DNA of 64,000 nt from Mucilaginibacter corticis (GCF_007558865.1 NZ_VLPK01000002.1:372001-436000); one strand, 5' to 3'. Positions 18,689 to 28,932 are shown, numbered from the stretch's first letter. Numbers and translations: made by a program. The notes: generated by a model not told the origin, from the sequence alone.

Positions 18689-20293
18689 ATGAAAAATACG
18701 CTACTCGTAATCTTTCTGTGTGCGCTTTGCATTTTTAGCTATACAAATGTGCTGGCACAAGATACGGTGTCAACCGCAGGTGTTGAATTTACTCCTGTTG
18801 CAAAGCCTGTTGTTAAAAAAGCAGTTGTGATAGGCCATGCTAAATCAAGTAATGCGGTAAAACAATCATTGTGGGCTATTTTACTGGCCGGTTTAGCAGG
18901 TGGTTTTGCCGCTTTATTAATGCCCTGCATTTTCCCCATGCTGCCGCTAACCGTAAGCTTTTTTACTAAGTCTGCCGAAAAAAAGGGCAGTGCAGCGGGT
19001 AAGGCTATTATATATGGTATTAGTATTATCGCCATTTATGTGATATTAGGCCTTCTGGTTACAATTTTATTCGGTGCCGATGCACTGAACAGCCTGTCCA
19101 CCAACGGTATATTTAATTTTTGTTTTTTCTTGCTGATCGTTGCCTTTGCCGCTTCTTTCCTTGGGGCTTTTGAAATTACTTTACCCTCAGGCTGGGTAAA
19201 TAAAATGGATCAAAATTCTGATAAAGGCGGCCTTATGGGTCTGTTCTTTATGGCAGCAACGCTGGCTTTGGTATCATTTAGCTGCACCGGCCCAATTATA
19301 GGTACGCTGCTTGTACAGGCAGCTACCACAGGCGCGTTGCTGGGTCCGGCGGTAGGTATGTTTGGTTTTTCATTATCGCTTGCTGTGCCGTTTGTTTTAT
19401 TTGCATTATTCCCGGGGTGGCTAAAGTCTTTGCCAAAATCGGGTGGATGGTTAAACAGCGTTAAAGTTACCCTCGGGTTTTTAGAACTGGCTTTGTCATT
19501 AAAGTTTTTAAGTAATGTAGACCTTGCTTATCACTGGCATTGGTTTGATCGTGAACTATTCTTGTCACTTTGGATAGTCATTTTTGCATTAATGGGATTT
19601 TACCTGTTGGGTAAACTTAAATTTGGCCATGATAGTGACCTGCCGTTTATTGCGGTCCCCAGGTTGTTTTTAGCCATAGTTGTTTTATCGTTTACGATGT
19701 ATATGGTGCCCGGTTTATGGGGCGCGCCTTTAAAATCTATCAGCGCGTTTTTACCGCCCATGGCTACCCAGGATTTCGATTTGTCCAATCTTAACACAGG
19801 AGTAATTTCAACCAATACGGATAGTAAACCACATAAATACGCCAATCTGTTTGACAAACCAAAAGGATTTGATCCATATTTTGACTACGACGAGGCAATT
19901 GCGTACGCCAAAAAAGTGCATAGACCGGTGATGATAGACTTTACCGGTCATGCCTGTGTTAATTGCCGTAAAATGGAGGCTAATGTATGGCCTGATAAGC
20001 AGGTATCCGCGCGCATTACGCAAGATTATGTGCTTGTTCAGCTATATGTTGATGATAAGACAGATCTGGCTGCGTCAGAGCAAACCACAACACCCGAAGG
20101 GCGTAGAATCAAAACCATTGGTAATAAGTGGAGCTACTTACAAACATCAAAATTTGAGGCTAACTCGCAACCATTTTATGTATTGCTGGATCCTGATACG
20201 CAAATACCCCTGGTAACACCACAAGGAGCAAATTTTGATCCGGTTGGTTATTTAAATTATTTAGACAGCGGGTTAAAAGCCTTCAGGAAATAA
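18689..20293 (+). CDS. dsbD: DsbD-like thiol-disulfide transporter (membrane beta domain plus C-terminal thioredoxin)
   Basis: Protein of 534 residues from ATG 18689; the longer frame from 18656 overlaps the previous gene and hides the signal peptide (1-23, NVLA-Q). Eight or so membrane helices (about 60-350) carry the paired intramembrane cysteines Cys80 (LMPCIFPMLP) and Cys199 (VSFSCTGP). The C-terminal thioredoxin domain (about 390-534) has HACVNCRKME (Cys423, Cys426). It moves electrons from cytoplasmic thioredoxin to the periplasm, here to the separate alpha domain and perhaps to the TlpA-like proteins on both sides. Confidence 0.92.
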   Translation: MKNTLLVIFLCALCIFSYTNVLAQDTVSTAGVEFTPVAKPVVKKAVVIGHAKSSNAVKQSLWAILLAGLAGGFAALLMPCIFPMLPLTVSFFTKSAEKKGSAAGKAIIYGISIIAIYVILGLLVTILFGADALNSLSTNGIFNFCFFLLIVAFAASFLGAFEITLPSGWVNKMDQNSDKGGLMGLFFMAATLALVSFSCTGPIIGTLLVQAATTGALLGPAVGMFGFSLSLAVPFVLFALFPGWLKSLPKSGGWLNSVKVTLGFLELALSLKFLSNVDLAYHWHWFDRELFLSLWIVIFALMGFYLLGKLKFGHDSDLPFIAVPRLFLAIVVLSFTMYMVPGLWGAPLKSISAFLPPMATQDFDLSNLNTGVISTNTDSKPHKYANLFDKPKGFDPYFDYDEAIAYAKKVHRPVMIDFTGHACVNCRKMEANVWPDKQVSARITQDYVLVQLYVDDKTDLAASEQTTTPEGRRIKTIGNKWSYLQTSKFEANSQPFYVLLDPDTQIPLVTPQGANFDPVGYLNYLDSGLKAFRK

Positions 20294-20375
20294 ATCTATA
20301 CTATTTACTATGAGTATCTTTTTTAAATAAATATCAAGTCTTCAGCCGTTCTTCAGATCAATGAAAGTTAATTAT

Positions 20376-20408
20376 AAAAAAACATCCCTCTGAAGCAGGT
20401 GTTTTTTT
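20376..20408 (+). terminator. Terminator after the dsbD unit
   Basis: Arms 20376-20386 and 20398-20408 form an A/T-rich stem ending in a CATC/GGTG top, with a run of eight T at the end (20402-20409). The rest of the 307-bp gap to the next sigma gene is AT-rich. It holds a TAAATTTG -7 box at 20574-20581 but no -33 box at normal distance. Confidence 0.7.
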
Positions 20409-20600
20409 TCTTAATAATTATTAAATCTATATAAAGACTATGGATTTAATAGTCTATATTTGTTTCCAATTTTATTGGCATTCACAATTGTAGTTTGTTT
20501 TGACGATTACAAAATATTTTCTCAAAAAAAATGTGAATATGATATTATATTTAATTTAATGTTTCATTTTTATTAAATTTGGTTTTAACAAACTGATCGA

Positions 20601-21173
20601 ATGTTCAAAAGCGATGAAGATAAAATTCAGGATAAGCTACTGCTTTTAAAATTAAAAGAGGGCAATACTGATGCTTTTGACGCGCTTTATGAAAAATATT
20701 GGAAAGGGGTATACGCCGCAGCATTTAAACGCCTGCAAAATCCCGATCAGGCCAAAGACATTACCCAGGATGTTTTTTTACAATTGTGGTTAAAAAGAGA
20801 AAGCACCAATATTGATAACCTGCCGGCCTACCTGTTTACAGCCACAAGAAATAAGGTTTTTAACTGGATGGAAAAAGAGCGTAGGTACACGCCGGTACCA
20901 GAATTACTTTTGCAACTTAAAACATCGTGTGATCAAACTGATGCAGAAGTATTGAGAAAAGAGTTTATGAAAGCCTGCGAAGCGCTGATCAATACTTTAA
21001 CAGAATCACAACAACGCATCTTCAGGATGCGCTACCAGCAGGATCTTTCTACCAGTGAAATAGCCGATCTGTTATCAATCTCACGTAAAACAGTACAAAA
21101 TCAATTAGGTAAAGCTGTAGCGCAACTTAGGGCCTCTATGTTGTTGCTTGCCCTGATCATGTTGCTTAATTGA
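20601..21173 (+). CDS. FecI-type ECF sigma factor, second SusCD locus
   Basis: Protein of 190 residues with region 2 (about 30-95, QAKDITQDVFLQLWLKRES) and region 4 (about 130-180, STSEIADLLSISRKTVQNQLGKAVAQL). It ends in a hydrophobic tail (MLLLALIMLLN) like the first locus. It is the likely activator of the downstream susC operon, held by the FecR protein encoded next. Sequence differs enough from the 8131 sigma that separate promoter specificity is possible. Confidence 0.93.
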   Translation: MFKSDEDKIQDKLLLLKLKEGNTDAFDALYEKYWKGVYAAAFKRLQNPDQAKDITQDVFLQLWLKRESTNIDNLPAYLFTATRNKVFNWMEKERRYTPVPELLLQLKTSCDQTDAEVLRKEFMKACEALINTLTESQQRIFRMRYQQDLSTSEIADLLSISRKTVQNQLGKAVAQLRASMLLLALIMLLN

Positions 21174-21305
21174 TCTTTTTGGCGGTATTATCTCTTAATA
21201 TTTGCTCTTATCCCAACAAAATTTAATTTTTTTTAAAATATTTCAAAAACCCGTGGGACTTTTTCAGTTTGGGCGGTCATGTATTAAAAGCAAACAAAAC
21301 CGCTA

Positions 21306-22463
21306 TTGGAAAAGAAGCAATTTTTAGATCTTTTAAAAAAGCATCGTTTAGGAGAAACGTCCGAGCAGGAAGAAGCCTATTTGGCAGCATATTACGATCT
21401 GTTTGAAGGCCGGCCTGATGTTACAGAGGTGCTTGATCTTGATGAAACAGATTTCTTAAAAAATCAGATCAGGGACGGGCTTAAGGAAAAAATGGCGTTA
21501 CCTCAGCAGAAACCGGTTGCCAAAACAAAGAAACTATATTACCGGTTGATCGCGGCCGCAATTGTGGTTGTCGCTTTTTCCGCAGCTCTTTTAAATTTTA
21601 CGCCAAAGGGCAGCGGTAACTTGTTTTCACTATTCCGGCATCCGCAAAATGATATCGAGCCGGGAAGTAACAAAGCCATCCTCACGTTGGCCAATGGCAA
21701 AAAGATCATCTTAAACAATGCTGCAAATGGCTTTCTGGCACAGCAAGGGGGCACCCAAATAATTAATACAGCCGGCCAGCTAATATACAATGCGGTACAG
21801 TCTGCAGGCGGCATCGATACGGCTTATAATACCATAACTACACCTCGCGGAGGACAATATGTAGTGATACTTCCCGACAGCAGTAAGGTTTATCTTGATG
21901 CTGCATCTTCATTACATTTTCCGGCAGCGTTTGCCGGAAAGCTGCGTACGGTTATGTTAACCGGCGAAGCCTATTTTGAGGTAGCTCATAATAAAGACAA
22001 ACCATTTCATGTAATTACAAAAGGGCAGGTTGTTGAGGTATTAGGCACCCATTTTAATATTAATGCATACGATGATGAAAAGGCCATAAAAACCACGTTG
22101 CTTCAGGGCAGCGTTAGGGTGTTGGCCGGGGGCGATATGGCATTACTTACACCCGGCGAACAATCACAGCTTGGCGGTTTAGCTAATAATAAAAGCATCG
22201 GCATTGTTAAAAATGCCAATACTGAAGAGGCTGTTGCCTGGAAAAACGGCCTGTTTCAATTTGAAAACGCCGACCTGAAAACCATTATGCGCCAGTTTGC
22301 CCGCTGGTATAATGTTGATGTTGAATATAACGGAGAGATAAATGAAAGGCTTTTTTCCGGCGAGATCCATAGAAACCTGACACTGCAGCAGTCGCTCGAA
22401 TTGCTAAATTATGCAAATGTCAATTTTAATATCAACGGCCGGAAAATAAGTATAACACCATAG
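21306..22463 (+). CDS. FecR-type anti-sigma factor, second locus (TTG start)
   Basis: Protein of 385 residues. The only suitable start is TTG at 21306 (MEKKQFLDLLKKH): the frame upstream is stopped at 21285 and the next in-frame Met is deep inside the sigma-binding part. One membrane helix (about 78-97, RLIAAAIVVVAFSAALLNF), a FecR domain (TTPRGGQYVVILPDSSKVYL, GEAYFEV) and a C-terminal STN-contact domain (FARWYNV) are seen. It shares long identical stretches with the 8818 protein. The gap after its sigma gene is 132 bp. Confidence 0.9.
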   Translation: MEKKQFLDLLKKHRLGETSEQEEAYLAAYYDLFEGRPDVTEVLDLDETDFLKNQIRDGLKEKMALPQQKPVAKTKKLYYRLIAAAIVVVAFSAALLNFTPKGSGNLFSLFRHPQNDIEPGSNKAILTLANGKKIILNNAANGFLAQQGGTQIINTAGQLIYNAVQSAGGIDTAYNTITTPRGGQYVVILPDSSKVYLDAASSLHFPAAFAGKLRTVMLTGEAYFEVAHNKDKPFHVITKGQVVEVLGTHFNINAYDDEKAIKTTLLQGSVRVLAGGDMALLTPGEQSQLGGLANNKSIGIVKNANTEEAVAWKNGLFQFENADLKTIMRQFARWYNVDVEYNGEINERLFSGEIHRNLTLQQSLELLNYANVNFNINGRKISITP

Positions 22464-22501
22464 TAATCAAGTATCATTAATCCCCTTTAAACAAGAAAGA
22501 C

Positions 22502-22525
22502 ATGAGGAAAAACTTACAAGAGTAG
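22502..22525 (+). CDS. Possible leader micro-ORF (MRKNLQE)
   Basis: Seven codons, starting 38 bp after fecR. It corresponds to MKKNLQQKI in the first locus (9996-10025). Translation is unproven. Confidence 0.3.
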   Translation: MRKNLQE

Positions 22526-22561
22526 AAAAGCAATTAACCTTACAGGTGACCGAATAAAAAA

Positions 22562-22633
22562 CCGCAGAAGTACTTGGACCTACTCCTGCGGAAAATATCC
22601 GGGCTAACCCTCTGTCCCGATGGTCATCGGGGC
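22562..22633 (+). promoter_or_regulatory. Two hairpins in the fecR-susC leader, second locus
   Basis: Hairpin 1: CCGCAG 22562-22567 with CTGCGG 22586-22591, and inner AGTA 22569-22572 with TACT 22581-22584. Hairpin 2: GTCCCGAT 22614-22621 with ATCGGGGC 22626-22633. They match in order and position the two hairpins of the first leader, with changed bases but kept pairing. The block gtattaacccaaac recurs at 22661-22674, before the susC ATG. Confidence 0.45.
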
Positions 22634-22686
22634 GGAAAATAATTTGGACAACTATTAGATGTATTAACCCAAACTTTGCAAAAGTA

Positions 22687-25600
22687 ATGAAATTAAATGC
22701 TTTTATTAAAACGGTTCGCCCTGTAGGCGGATGGTTACCCCCTAAAATAATACTGGCGATGAAAATAACAACTTTTCTATTATTCGCGATTTTGGTACAA
22801 GTAAGTGCCAAAAGCTATAGTCAGATAAATTTGAATGAAAACAACGCGCCTTTAGCCAAAATCTTAAATTCCATTAAGAGACAAACCGGTTATTCTTTTT
22901 TTTATGATACTGAAGATGTAAAAGAAGCCAGGGTTAGTATCCATGTAAACAATGTGTCTTTAGATCAGGCACTTTCTATTTGCTTTAAAGATTTACCAAT
23001 AAGCTTTAAAGTAATCGAAAACAATGTTGTTTTAAAGAAGGAAGAACCCTCATTAATAGAAAAGATTACAACCATGCTGTCACCGGCGAAAGACGTTACC
23101 GGCTTTGTATTTGACGAAGGCGGACCGTTACCCGGCGTTTCAGTACGGGTTAAGGGAACTAACAACGCTACGTCTACCAATGATCAGGGCATCTTTACGC
23201 TTCCAAATTTAAAAGAAGGCGATATCCTGGTATTTACTTATGTAGGGTATAAAACCCAGGAAGTATTCATCAAAGGCGGTTCAGCAGGGATTAGAGTACG
23301 TATGGAAAAAGATGTTGCCGGCTTGCAGGACGTAGTTGTGGTAGGTTATGGTTCAACTCAAAGAAAAGACCTTACCGGCGCTGTATCTACTGTAAACGTC
23401 GCGGATATACAAGATGTTCCGTTTGCTACAATTGATAATGCTTTGGCCGGTAAAGCTGCAGGTGTACAGGTTACAAAAAGTGACGGTTCGCCGGGTGGCG
23501 CTGTGCGGATCAGGGTACGCGGATCAAGCTCTATTTTGGGCGGTAATGATCCATTGTATGTTATAGACGGTATCCCTGTACAAGTATCAAGTAGTTTCCA
23601 GGCACCTGGCTATGACGTTAGCAGCCCGGTTGGCAATGATGTTACTGCATCGGGCGGTGTAAGCACGGGCTTATCAACATCCTTTGTTAACGGATTAAAT
23701 AGCCTGGGCGGTTTAAATATTGATGATATTGAGTCTATCACTATATTAAAAGATGCTTCGTCTACGGCGATATATGGTTCAAAAGCAGCTAACGGCGTTG
23801 TGATCATCACTACCAAAAAAGGTAAAAAAGACATGAAGCCGGTTATTTCGGCCAGCTATTATAGTACCGTAAGCACACCAATAACACCTACCGTTTTAAA
23901 CGCGGAACAATACAGAACTTTAATTACTGAGGCCGCTCAAAATGACAAAGATTCGCGTGTAGCAGCGGGTAAAACAACTTTCCCTGCCAATACAACAGCT
24001 ATATTAAATAACCCGTCTTCATTTTTTGGCACAGCCAATACAGATTGGATAAAGGAAGTTACCCGCAACACGGTATCGCACAATGCCGAAGTATCAGTAC
24101 AGGGTGGGGGTAATTCATCTAAATATTTCAGTTCGATATCCTATAACACAACCCCTGGCGTGGTTAAGAATACCGATTATCACAGGATCTCAGGAAAGAT
24201 CAACCTTGAAAATGAAATTGGGCCAAAATTCAGGTTTATTACTAACCTGATATTGGGTTATGTTAACCAAAATATTGGTGACGGCGCTTTTGACCAGGCA
24301 CTTAAGGCCAGGCCTGATTATTCACCTTATGATGCTAATGGTAATTTTGCTGATTTTTCAAATGTTGGTTATTCGTATCTCGGCTTTCAAAATCCGGTAG
24401 CTTTACTTCAGGCTACCAACAATTCAAAAACCTTTAGCTTATTCGGTACCGTTTCAGGTGTATATGATATTACCAAAGACCTGCAATTCAAGAGCTCATT
24501 ATCGCTAAACTCGCAAACCTATAATCAGCGTAATTTTACACCAAGTTATATTGCAATAGGTAGTTTTTACGGTAGCGTTGATAACGATGGTGGCATAGGC
24601 AGTAACTCAAACTGGCGCCATACTAATTGGATATTTGAAAATACATTAAGCTACAATAAAAAGTTTGATCAAAATAATAACCTTAATGTATTAGCCGGCC
24701 AATCTTATGAGACGCGTAAGGCGAGTTTTTTCAGCGCTACAGCCACAGGTTATCCTAATGATAATGTGCTGACCAGCCTTTCATCTGCTGTGACTCCTTT
24801 ATATGTATATGGCGATGATCCTTCAGTACCTCAAAGCTATTTGCTATCATTTTATTTAAGGGCAAACTACAGCCTGATGGACAAATACCTGTTGACTTTT
24901 ACCGGGCGCACGGATGGGTCTTCAAAGTTGGGTCCCGGTCATAAGTACAGTTATTTTCCTTCGGGGGCAGCGGCATGGCGTGTATCACAAGAAAATTTCC
25001 TTAAAAATGTTAAATGGATAGATGATATTAAAATACGCGGCAGTTATGGTTTAACCGGTACGCAAAGTATTGATGACCAAATGTACCGCACGCTTTATAG
25101 CCCCTTATCATATGGTGGGGTAAGCGCATTGGTACCAACGCAATTAGGCAACAAAGATATTAAATGGGAAACAACCCGCGAGGCCGATGGTGGGTTAGAT
25201 ATATCTTTATTTAATAGCAGGTTGACAGCAACTTTTGATTACTATAACAGACAAACCAGCGGCGATTTGTTATCTCTGCCTGTTGCACCAAGCAGTTCTT
25301 ACAGCAGATTACTGAGCAACGCCGTGGGAATCAAAAATACAGGTGTTGAATTTAGCCTGGATGGCGACATTATACGCACACGGGATTTTAAATGGAATGC
25401 TGGCTTTAATGTAACCTGGAACAATTCTGTTGTGACCAAATTGAGTTCTTCTGCTGATCTTACCCAAATTGGAGATCTGACAGGTATGGAGTATGGTAAC
25501 ACTACACTTGTTCAAGGAAAGCCATTGGGCCTGATAACAGGTATTACCATAACAGGCATTATTAAAACAAAAGCGCAGTTGGATGATTATAAAAAACAAC

Positions 25601-26223
25601 TGGGCGGCTATGCCGCTTATTTCCCATATCTTGCTATCGGGGACCCTATGTACCAGTTAGAAGACGAAGGCGGCGGTTATCATTATCCAAATTTCAATAC
25701 CATTATAGGTAATGCCGCGCCTAAGTACTATGGTGGCATTACGCAGGGCTTTACCTATAAAAACTTCGACCTGCAGTTTTACTTTACATTTTCGCAAGGC
25801 GGTAAGTTGTTATGGGGCGATCATGTATCCAGTGTTGAATTTGTCGGTTCATCAAACGCTAACATATCAATGCTTAACAGATATACGCCAACTAATACAA
25901 ATACTAACCAGCCACGTTTGGTGCTGAATAATGATGATGGTTTTTATTATAAAACCCAGCAAGATCTGTTTAACTCATCGTATTTAAAACTGCGTACCCT
26001 AACCTTCAATTATCATTTTGACAAAAAGGAGTGGATGAAAAAGGCTGGGTTTAGTAGCGTAGCAATTTTTGCATCAGCTACCAACCTGTTTACCATCACT
26101 AAGTATCCCGGAAATGATCCCGAAACATCAGATGATCCTTATAGCGTACAGGGCGGTTACTTTGATGTAAGTAATTATCCAACTATCAGGGCTTTCTCAT
26201 TGGGCCTAAAAGCAGGGTTTTAA
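22687..26223 (+). CDS. SusC/RagA-family TonB-dependent receptor with STN domain, second locus
   Basis: Protein of 1178 residues, close paralogue of the 10168 receptor, with the same order: N-terminal extension and signal (1-45), STN (about 46-115), carboxypeptidase-like domain (about 137-210), plug (DVVVVGYGSTQRKDLTGAV and SPGGAVRIRVRGSSS) and a barrel ending SLGLKAGF. Segments such as NPSSFFGTAN and FKWNAGF are shared. Differences concentrate in barrel and loop parts, so the two may import related but distinct ligands. The downstream susD begins after 27 bp. Confidence 0.96.
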   Translation: MKLNAFIKTVRPVGGWLPPKIILAMKITTFLLFAILVQVSAKSYSQINLNENNAPLAKILNSIKRQTGYSFFYDTEDVKEARVSIHVNNVSLDQALSICFKDLPISFKVIENNVVLKKEEPSLIEKITTMLSPAKDVTGFVFDEGGPLPGVSVRVKGTNNATSTNDQGIFTLPNLKEGDILVFTYVGYKTQEVFIKGGSAGIRVRMEKDVAGLQDVVVVGYGSTQRKDLTGAVSTVNVADIQDVPFATIDNALAGKAAGVQVTKSDGSPGGAVRIRVRGSSSILGGNDPLYVIDGIPVQVSSSFQAPGYDVSSPVGNDVTASGGVSTGLSTSFVNGLNSLGGLNIDDIESITILKDASSTAIYGSKAANGVVIITTKKGKKDMKPVISASYYSTVSTPITPTVLNAEQYRTLITEAAQNDKDSRVAAGKTTFPANTTAILNNPSSFFGTANTDWIKEVTRNTVSHNAEVSVQGGGNSSKYFSSISYNTTPGVVKNTDYHRISGKINLENEIGPKFRFITNLILGYVNQNIGDGAFDQALKARPDYSPYDANGNFADFSNVGYSYLGFQNPVALLQATNNSKTFSLFGTVSGVYDITKDLQFKSSLSLNSQTYNQRNFTPSYIAIGSFYGSVDNDGGIGSNSNWRHTNWIFENTLSYNKKFDQNNNLNVLAGQSYETRKASFFSATATGYPNDNVLTSLSSAVTPLYVYGDDPSVPQSYLLSFYLRANYSLMDKYLLTFTGRTDGSSKLGPGHKYSYFPSGAAAWRVSQENFLKNVKWIDDIKIRGSYGLTGTQSIDDQMYRTLYSPLSYGGVSALVPTQLGNKDIKWETTREADGGLDISLFNSRLTATFDYYNRQTSGDLLSLPVAPSSSYSRLLSNAVGIKNTGVEFSLDGDIIRTRDFKWNAGFNVTWNNSVVTKLSSSADLTQIGDLTGMEYGNTTLVQGKPLGLITGITITGIIKTKAQLDDYKKQLGGYAAYFPYLAIGDPMYQLEDEGGGYHYPNFNTIIGNAAPKYYGGITQGFTYKNFDLQFYFTFSQGGKLLWGDHVSSVEFVGSSNANISMLNRYTPTNTNTNQPRLVLNNDDGFYYKTQQDLFNSSYLKLRTLTFNYHFDKKEWMKKAGFSSVAIFASATNLFTITKYPGNDPETSDDPYSVQGGYFDVSNYPTIRAFSLGLKAGF

Positions 26224-26250
26224 TTTTTTACCATTTTAATAATCAGTAAA

Positions 26251-27702
26251 ATGACACATAAAAATATTAAATACATTTTTGCTCTTGCCGCCATTTTGTT
26301 TTTGTGGTCGTGCAAAAAACAATTAAATGTATACCCCACAACTTCAGAAGTTGATGGTAATGTAATTGTTGATACCAAAAGCGCATCTACTGTTTTAAAC
26401 GGTGTTTATTATCGTTTTGCCAACAGCGGATCTGATAATAATCTTGTACCATCTGTAAAATGGACGGATGTGAATGAAATTTTGCCGTCAGAACTGGCTA
26501 ATTCCTTAAGTAACTCAAGCGGCGACGATAAAGTTTATTCGCTTGGTCTTGATGCTAAAAGTAACGCATCATCTATCATGTGGAGTTATGGTTACCAATT
26601 GGTAAACGCGGCAAACGGTTTTTTGAAAAATGTGGCACCTGTAACAAGTATCCCCGCTGCCACAAAAAAACAAATGATAGCCGAAGCAAAATTTCTGCGT
26701 GCCTTTGGCGATACGCAACTGTTGCTTTATTTCGGTCAATATTATGATTCGTCAAGTAAATACGGGATAATATTGCGAAGCGAGTTTGTAACGTCTGAAA
26801 ATATTAACCTTCCCCGTTCAACAGTAGCTGAAACTTATGCAGCTATAATAGCTGATCTCGAAGCCGCGATACCAGATTTGCCTGCGAAAAATACTACCGC
26901 TTATTACGCAAATGCTTCTGCGGCAAAAATATTAGAGGCCCGTTTACTGATCAATCGCGGTACAGCCGCAGATTATGCAAAAGTGATCAGCCTGACCAGT
27001 GACGTAATAGCCAATGGCGGATTTACGCTTGAGGCTAATGTGAAGGATATTTTCCTTACCAAGGGCTTTACAAGTACAGAGGTAATTATGGGTGTGCAGC
27101 CTTTTGCTACCGAAACCTATAAATATCAAAGCAACCAATATTATGGTCAATACCCTGCATCAGACGATTTTGTTACACTACTAACAAATGATCCGCGCAA
27201 TCAATGGGTTTATAGAGACGATCAGGGCGGTACTGTTTACGGATCGCGTGCAAATTTAAATGAACTAACCAAATACTACTCAGGTGATACAGGTAACCCT
27301 GTACAGACGCCGCTTTCTGAAACCAGCTACGCGTTTAGGTTAACAGAAGCATACTTGTTACAGGCTGAAGCAATTACACTATCAGGAGGTGATCTGCCCA
27401 CTGCCCGGGGATTGTTAAAAACAATAGAGGGGCATGCAGGTATTGCCAATTTTGCAGATGTTGATGCTGCTACTACCGGTACTGCTTTACAAGCTTTAGT
27501 AGTAAAAGAGGAAATTAAAAACTTTTTTGCTGAGGCAGGGCAAGACTGGTTTGCGTTGCGCAGGCTTGGAATTACCGGATCACAGCCTAATATTGACGCT
27601 ATAGCAACAATTCAACCGGCGGCTAAATTGGTAAATCAATTGATTTTGCCGATACCAAGTAGTGAAATAACTACAAACGGTAATATTATTCCAAATCCAT
27701 AA
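26251..27702 (+). CDS. SusD/RagB-family lipoprotein, second locus
   Basis: Protein of 483 residues with lipobox FLWSC (Cys21). It is a clear paralogue of the 13711 protein, with matching KKQLxVxPTT, AEAKFLRAFGDTQLLLYFGQY and TEAYLLQAEAITLS. It should be the surface ligand-binding partner of the preceding SusC. It ends IPNP, without the GYL end of its paralogue. Operon gaps are 27 and 30 bp. Confidence 0.95.
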   Translation: MTHKNIKYIFALAAILFLWSCKKQLNVYPTTSEVDGNVIVDTKSASTVLNGVYYRFANSGSDNNLVPSVKWTDVNEILPSELANSLSNSSGDDKVYSLGLDAKSNASSIMWSYGYQLVNAANGFLKNVAPVTSIPAATKKQMIAEAKFLRAFGDTQLLLYFGQYYDSSSKYGIILRSEFVTSENINLPRSTVAETYAAIIADLEAAIPDLPAKNTTAYYANASAAKILEARLLINRGTAADYAKVISLTSDVIANGGFTLEANVKDIFLTKGFTSTEVIMGVQPFATETYKYQSNQYYGQYPASDDFVTLLTNDPRNQWVYRDDQGGTVYGSRANLNELTKYYSGDTGNPVQTPLSETSYAFRLTEAYLLQAEAITLSGGDLPTARGLLKTIEGHAGIANFADVDAATTGTALQALVVKEEIKNFFAEAGQDWFALRRLGITGSQPNIDAIATIQPAAKLVNQLILPIPSSEITTNGNIIPNP

Positions 27703-27732
27703 TAGCTGAAATCTTACTCAAAAAGTATAATC

Positions 27733-28932
27733 ATGAAAAAGTTTATCATAATGAGCCTTGCGGCATCCGTTATCATGTTAGCATTTGTCAATTGTAAACA
27801 ACCGGCAAAAACACAATACGTAATAAGCGGAACAATAAAAGGGCTGTCATCAGGAAAAGTAAAACTGGTTTACCAGAACGATGATGACCGTACTTCAAAA
27901 ACTATTGACAGCGGTGTTGTCACCGACGGGAAATTTGAGTTGAAAGGGGATATAGGTGTACCAAAAATGGTAAATGTAACCCTTGTGCCGGGCAACTGGA
28001 GTTTTAATGTATTTGTTGAAAACGCACCGATAACGCTTACTGCAGATACCGCGGGATCCACTCATTATGATTATTCGGCTTACGGTATGGGTAAGGGTGC
28101 TGTAATAAAAAACTTTACAGAAACAGGCTCAAAAAACTTTGATGACTGGATGGCGTACCAAAACGACCCTGGTCAAAAACAATTTGATCCTGTTTTTGCC
28201 GAACTGGATAAAAAGTTTAAAGCCGCCGGTAAGGATATTGATGCCCAATACAAAGTACGTGATCAACTGGATTCTGTAGAGAAATTGCGCCAGGCATGGC
28301 AAAAAAAGAAAATAGATGAATACGTTGCTAAAGAGCCATCGTCTGTAGCGGGCGTATATATGTTTAGCCAACTGTACATGTTTGTTAGCGGCACCATGAA
28401 ATATGGTACGCTTGACAGTATGCTAAACAAATTTACGGGCGAGGCAAAGTCATCTACCTATTATGCAAGTTTGGCAAAATCAAGAATCAAGCTCAAAGCG
28501 GTACAACCCGGCGCTGTGGCACCTGATTTTACTTTATTAAAACGCGATAGCTCAAAATTAGCCTTATCGTCGCTGCGTGGTAAATACCTGATGATAGATT
28601 TTTGGGCAAGCTGGTGCCATCCCTGCAGGCAGGCTATACCTCACTGGAAATCTGTCTATCAAAAATACCATGACAAGGGTTTTGATATTTTAAGTGTTTC
28701 TGACGATAGCCGCTGGAAGGACTGGACAAAAGCTATGGACGAGGAGAAAATGCCATGGCACCAGGTTGATGATGAGTTCCCTGTAAAAAATATGCCCGCA
28801 AAAGTCGGCAGTTTATACATGACTACGTTTATCCCTTTTTATGTGTTACTGGACAAAGAAGGAAAGATATTGGTTTACAGCGGTGAGGAAGCAAAAATTG
28901 ATGCCAAATTAGAAGAATTGTTAGGAAAATAA
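27733..28932 (+). CDS. TlpA-like thioredoxin lipoprotein (WCHPC), second locus
   Basis: Protein of 399 residues. A lipobox (AFVNC, Cys21) makes it membrane-anchored, unlike the other three TlpA-like proteins here. A DUF4369-type domain (about 28-125, ISGTIKGLSSGKVKLVY) is followed by a helical linker and a thioredoxin domain with WCHPC (Cys295, Cys298) and cis-proline TTFIPFY. His between the cysteines is found in oxidising DsbA-type proteins, so this one may have a higher redox potential; that is inference. Confidence 0.9.
   Translation: MKKFIIMSLAASVIMLAFVNCKQPAKTQYVISGTIKGLSSGKVKLVYQNDDDRTSKTIDSGVVTDGKFELKGDIGVPKMVNVTLVPGNWSFNVFVENAPITLTADTAGSTHYDYSAYGMGKGAVIKNFTETGSKNFDDWMAYQNDPGQKQFDPVFAELDKKFKAAGKDIDAQYKVRDQLDSVEKLRQAWQKKKIDEYVAKEPSSVAGVYMFSQLYMFVSGTMKYGTLDSMLNKFTGEAKSSTYYASLAKSRIKLKAVQPGAVAPDFTLLKRDSSKLALSSLRGKYLMIDFWASWCHPCRQAIPHWKSVYQKYHDKGFDILSVSDDSRWKDWTKAMDEEKMPWHQVDDEFPVKNMPAKVGSLYMTTFIPFYVLLDKEGKILVYSGEEAKIDAKLEELLGK

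Noticed and set aside
18232..20293. DsbD gene broken by a frameshift
   Set aside because: The second part has its own start and signal peptide and the first has a proper stop after a complete domain, so two genes are the better reading.
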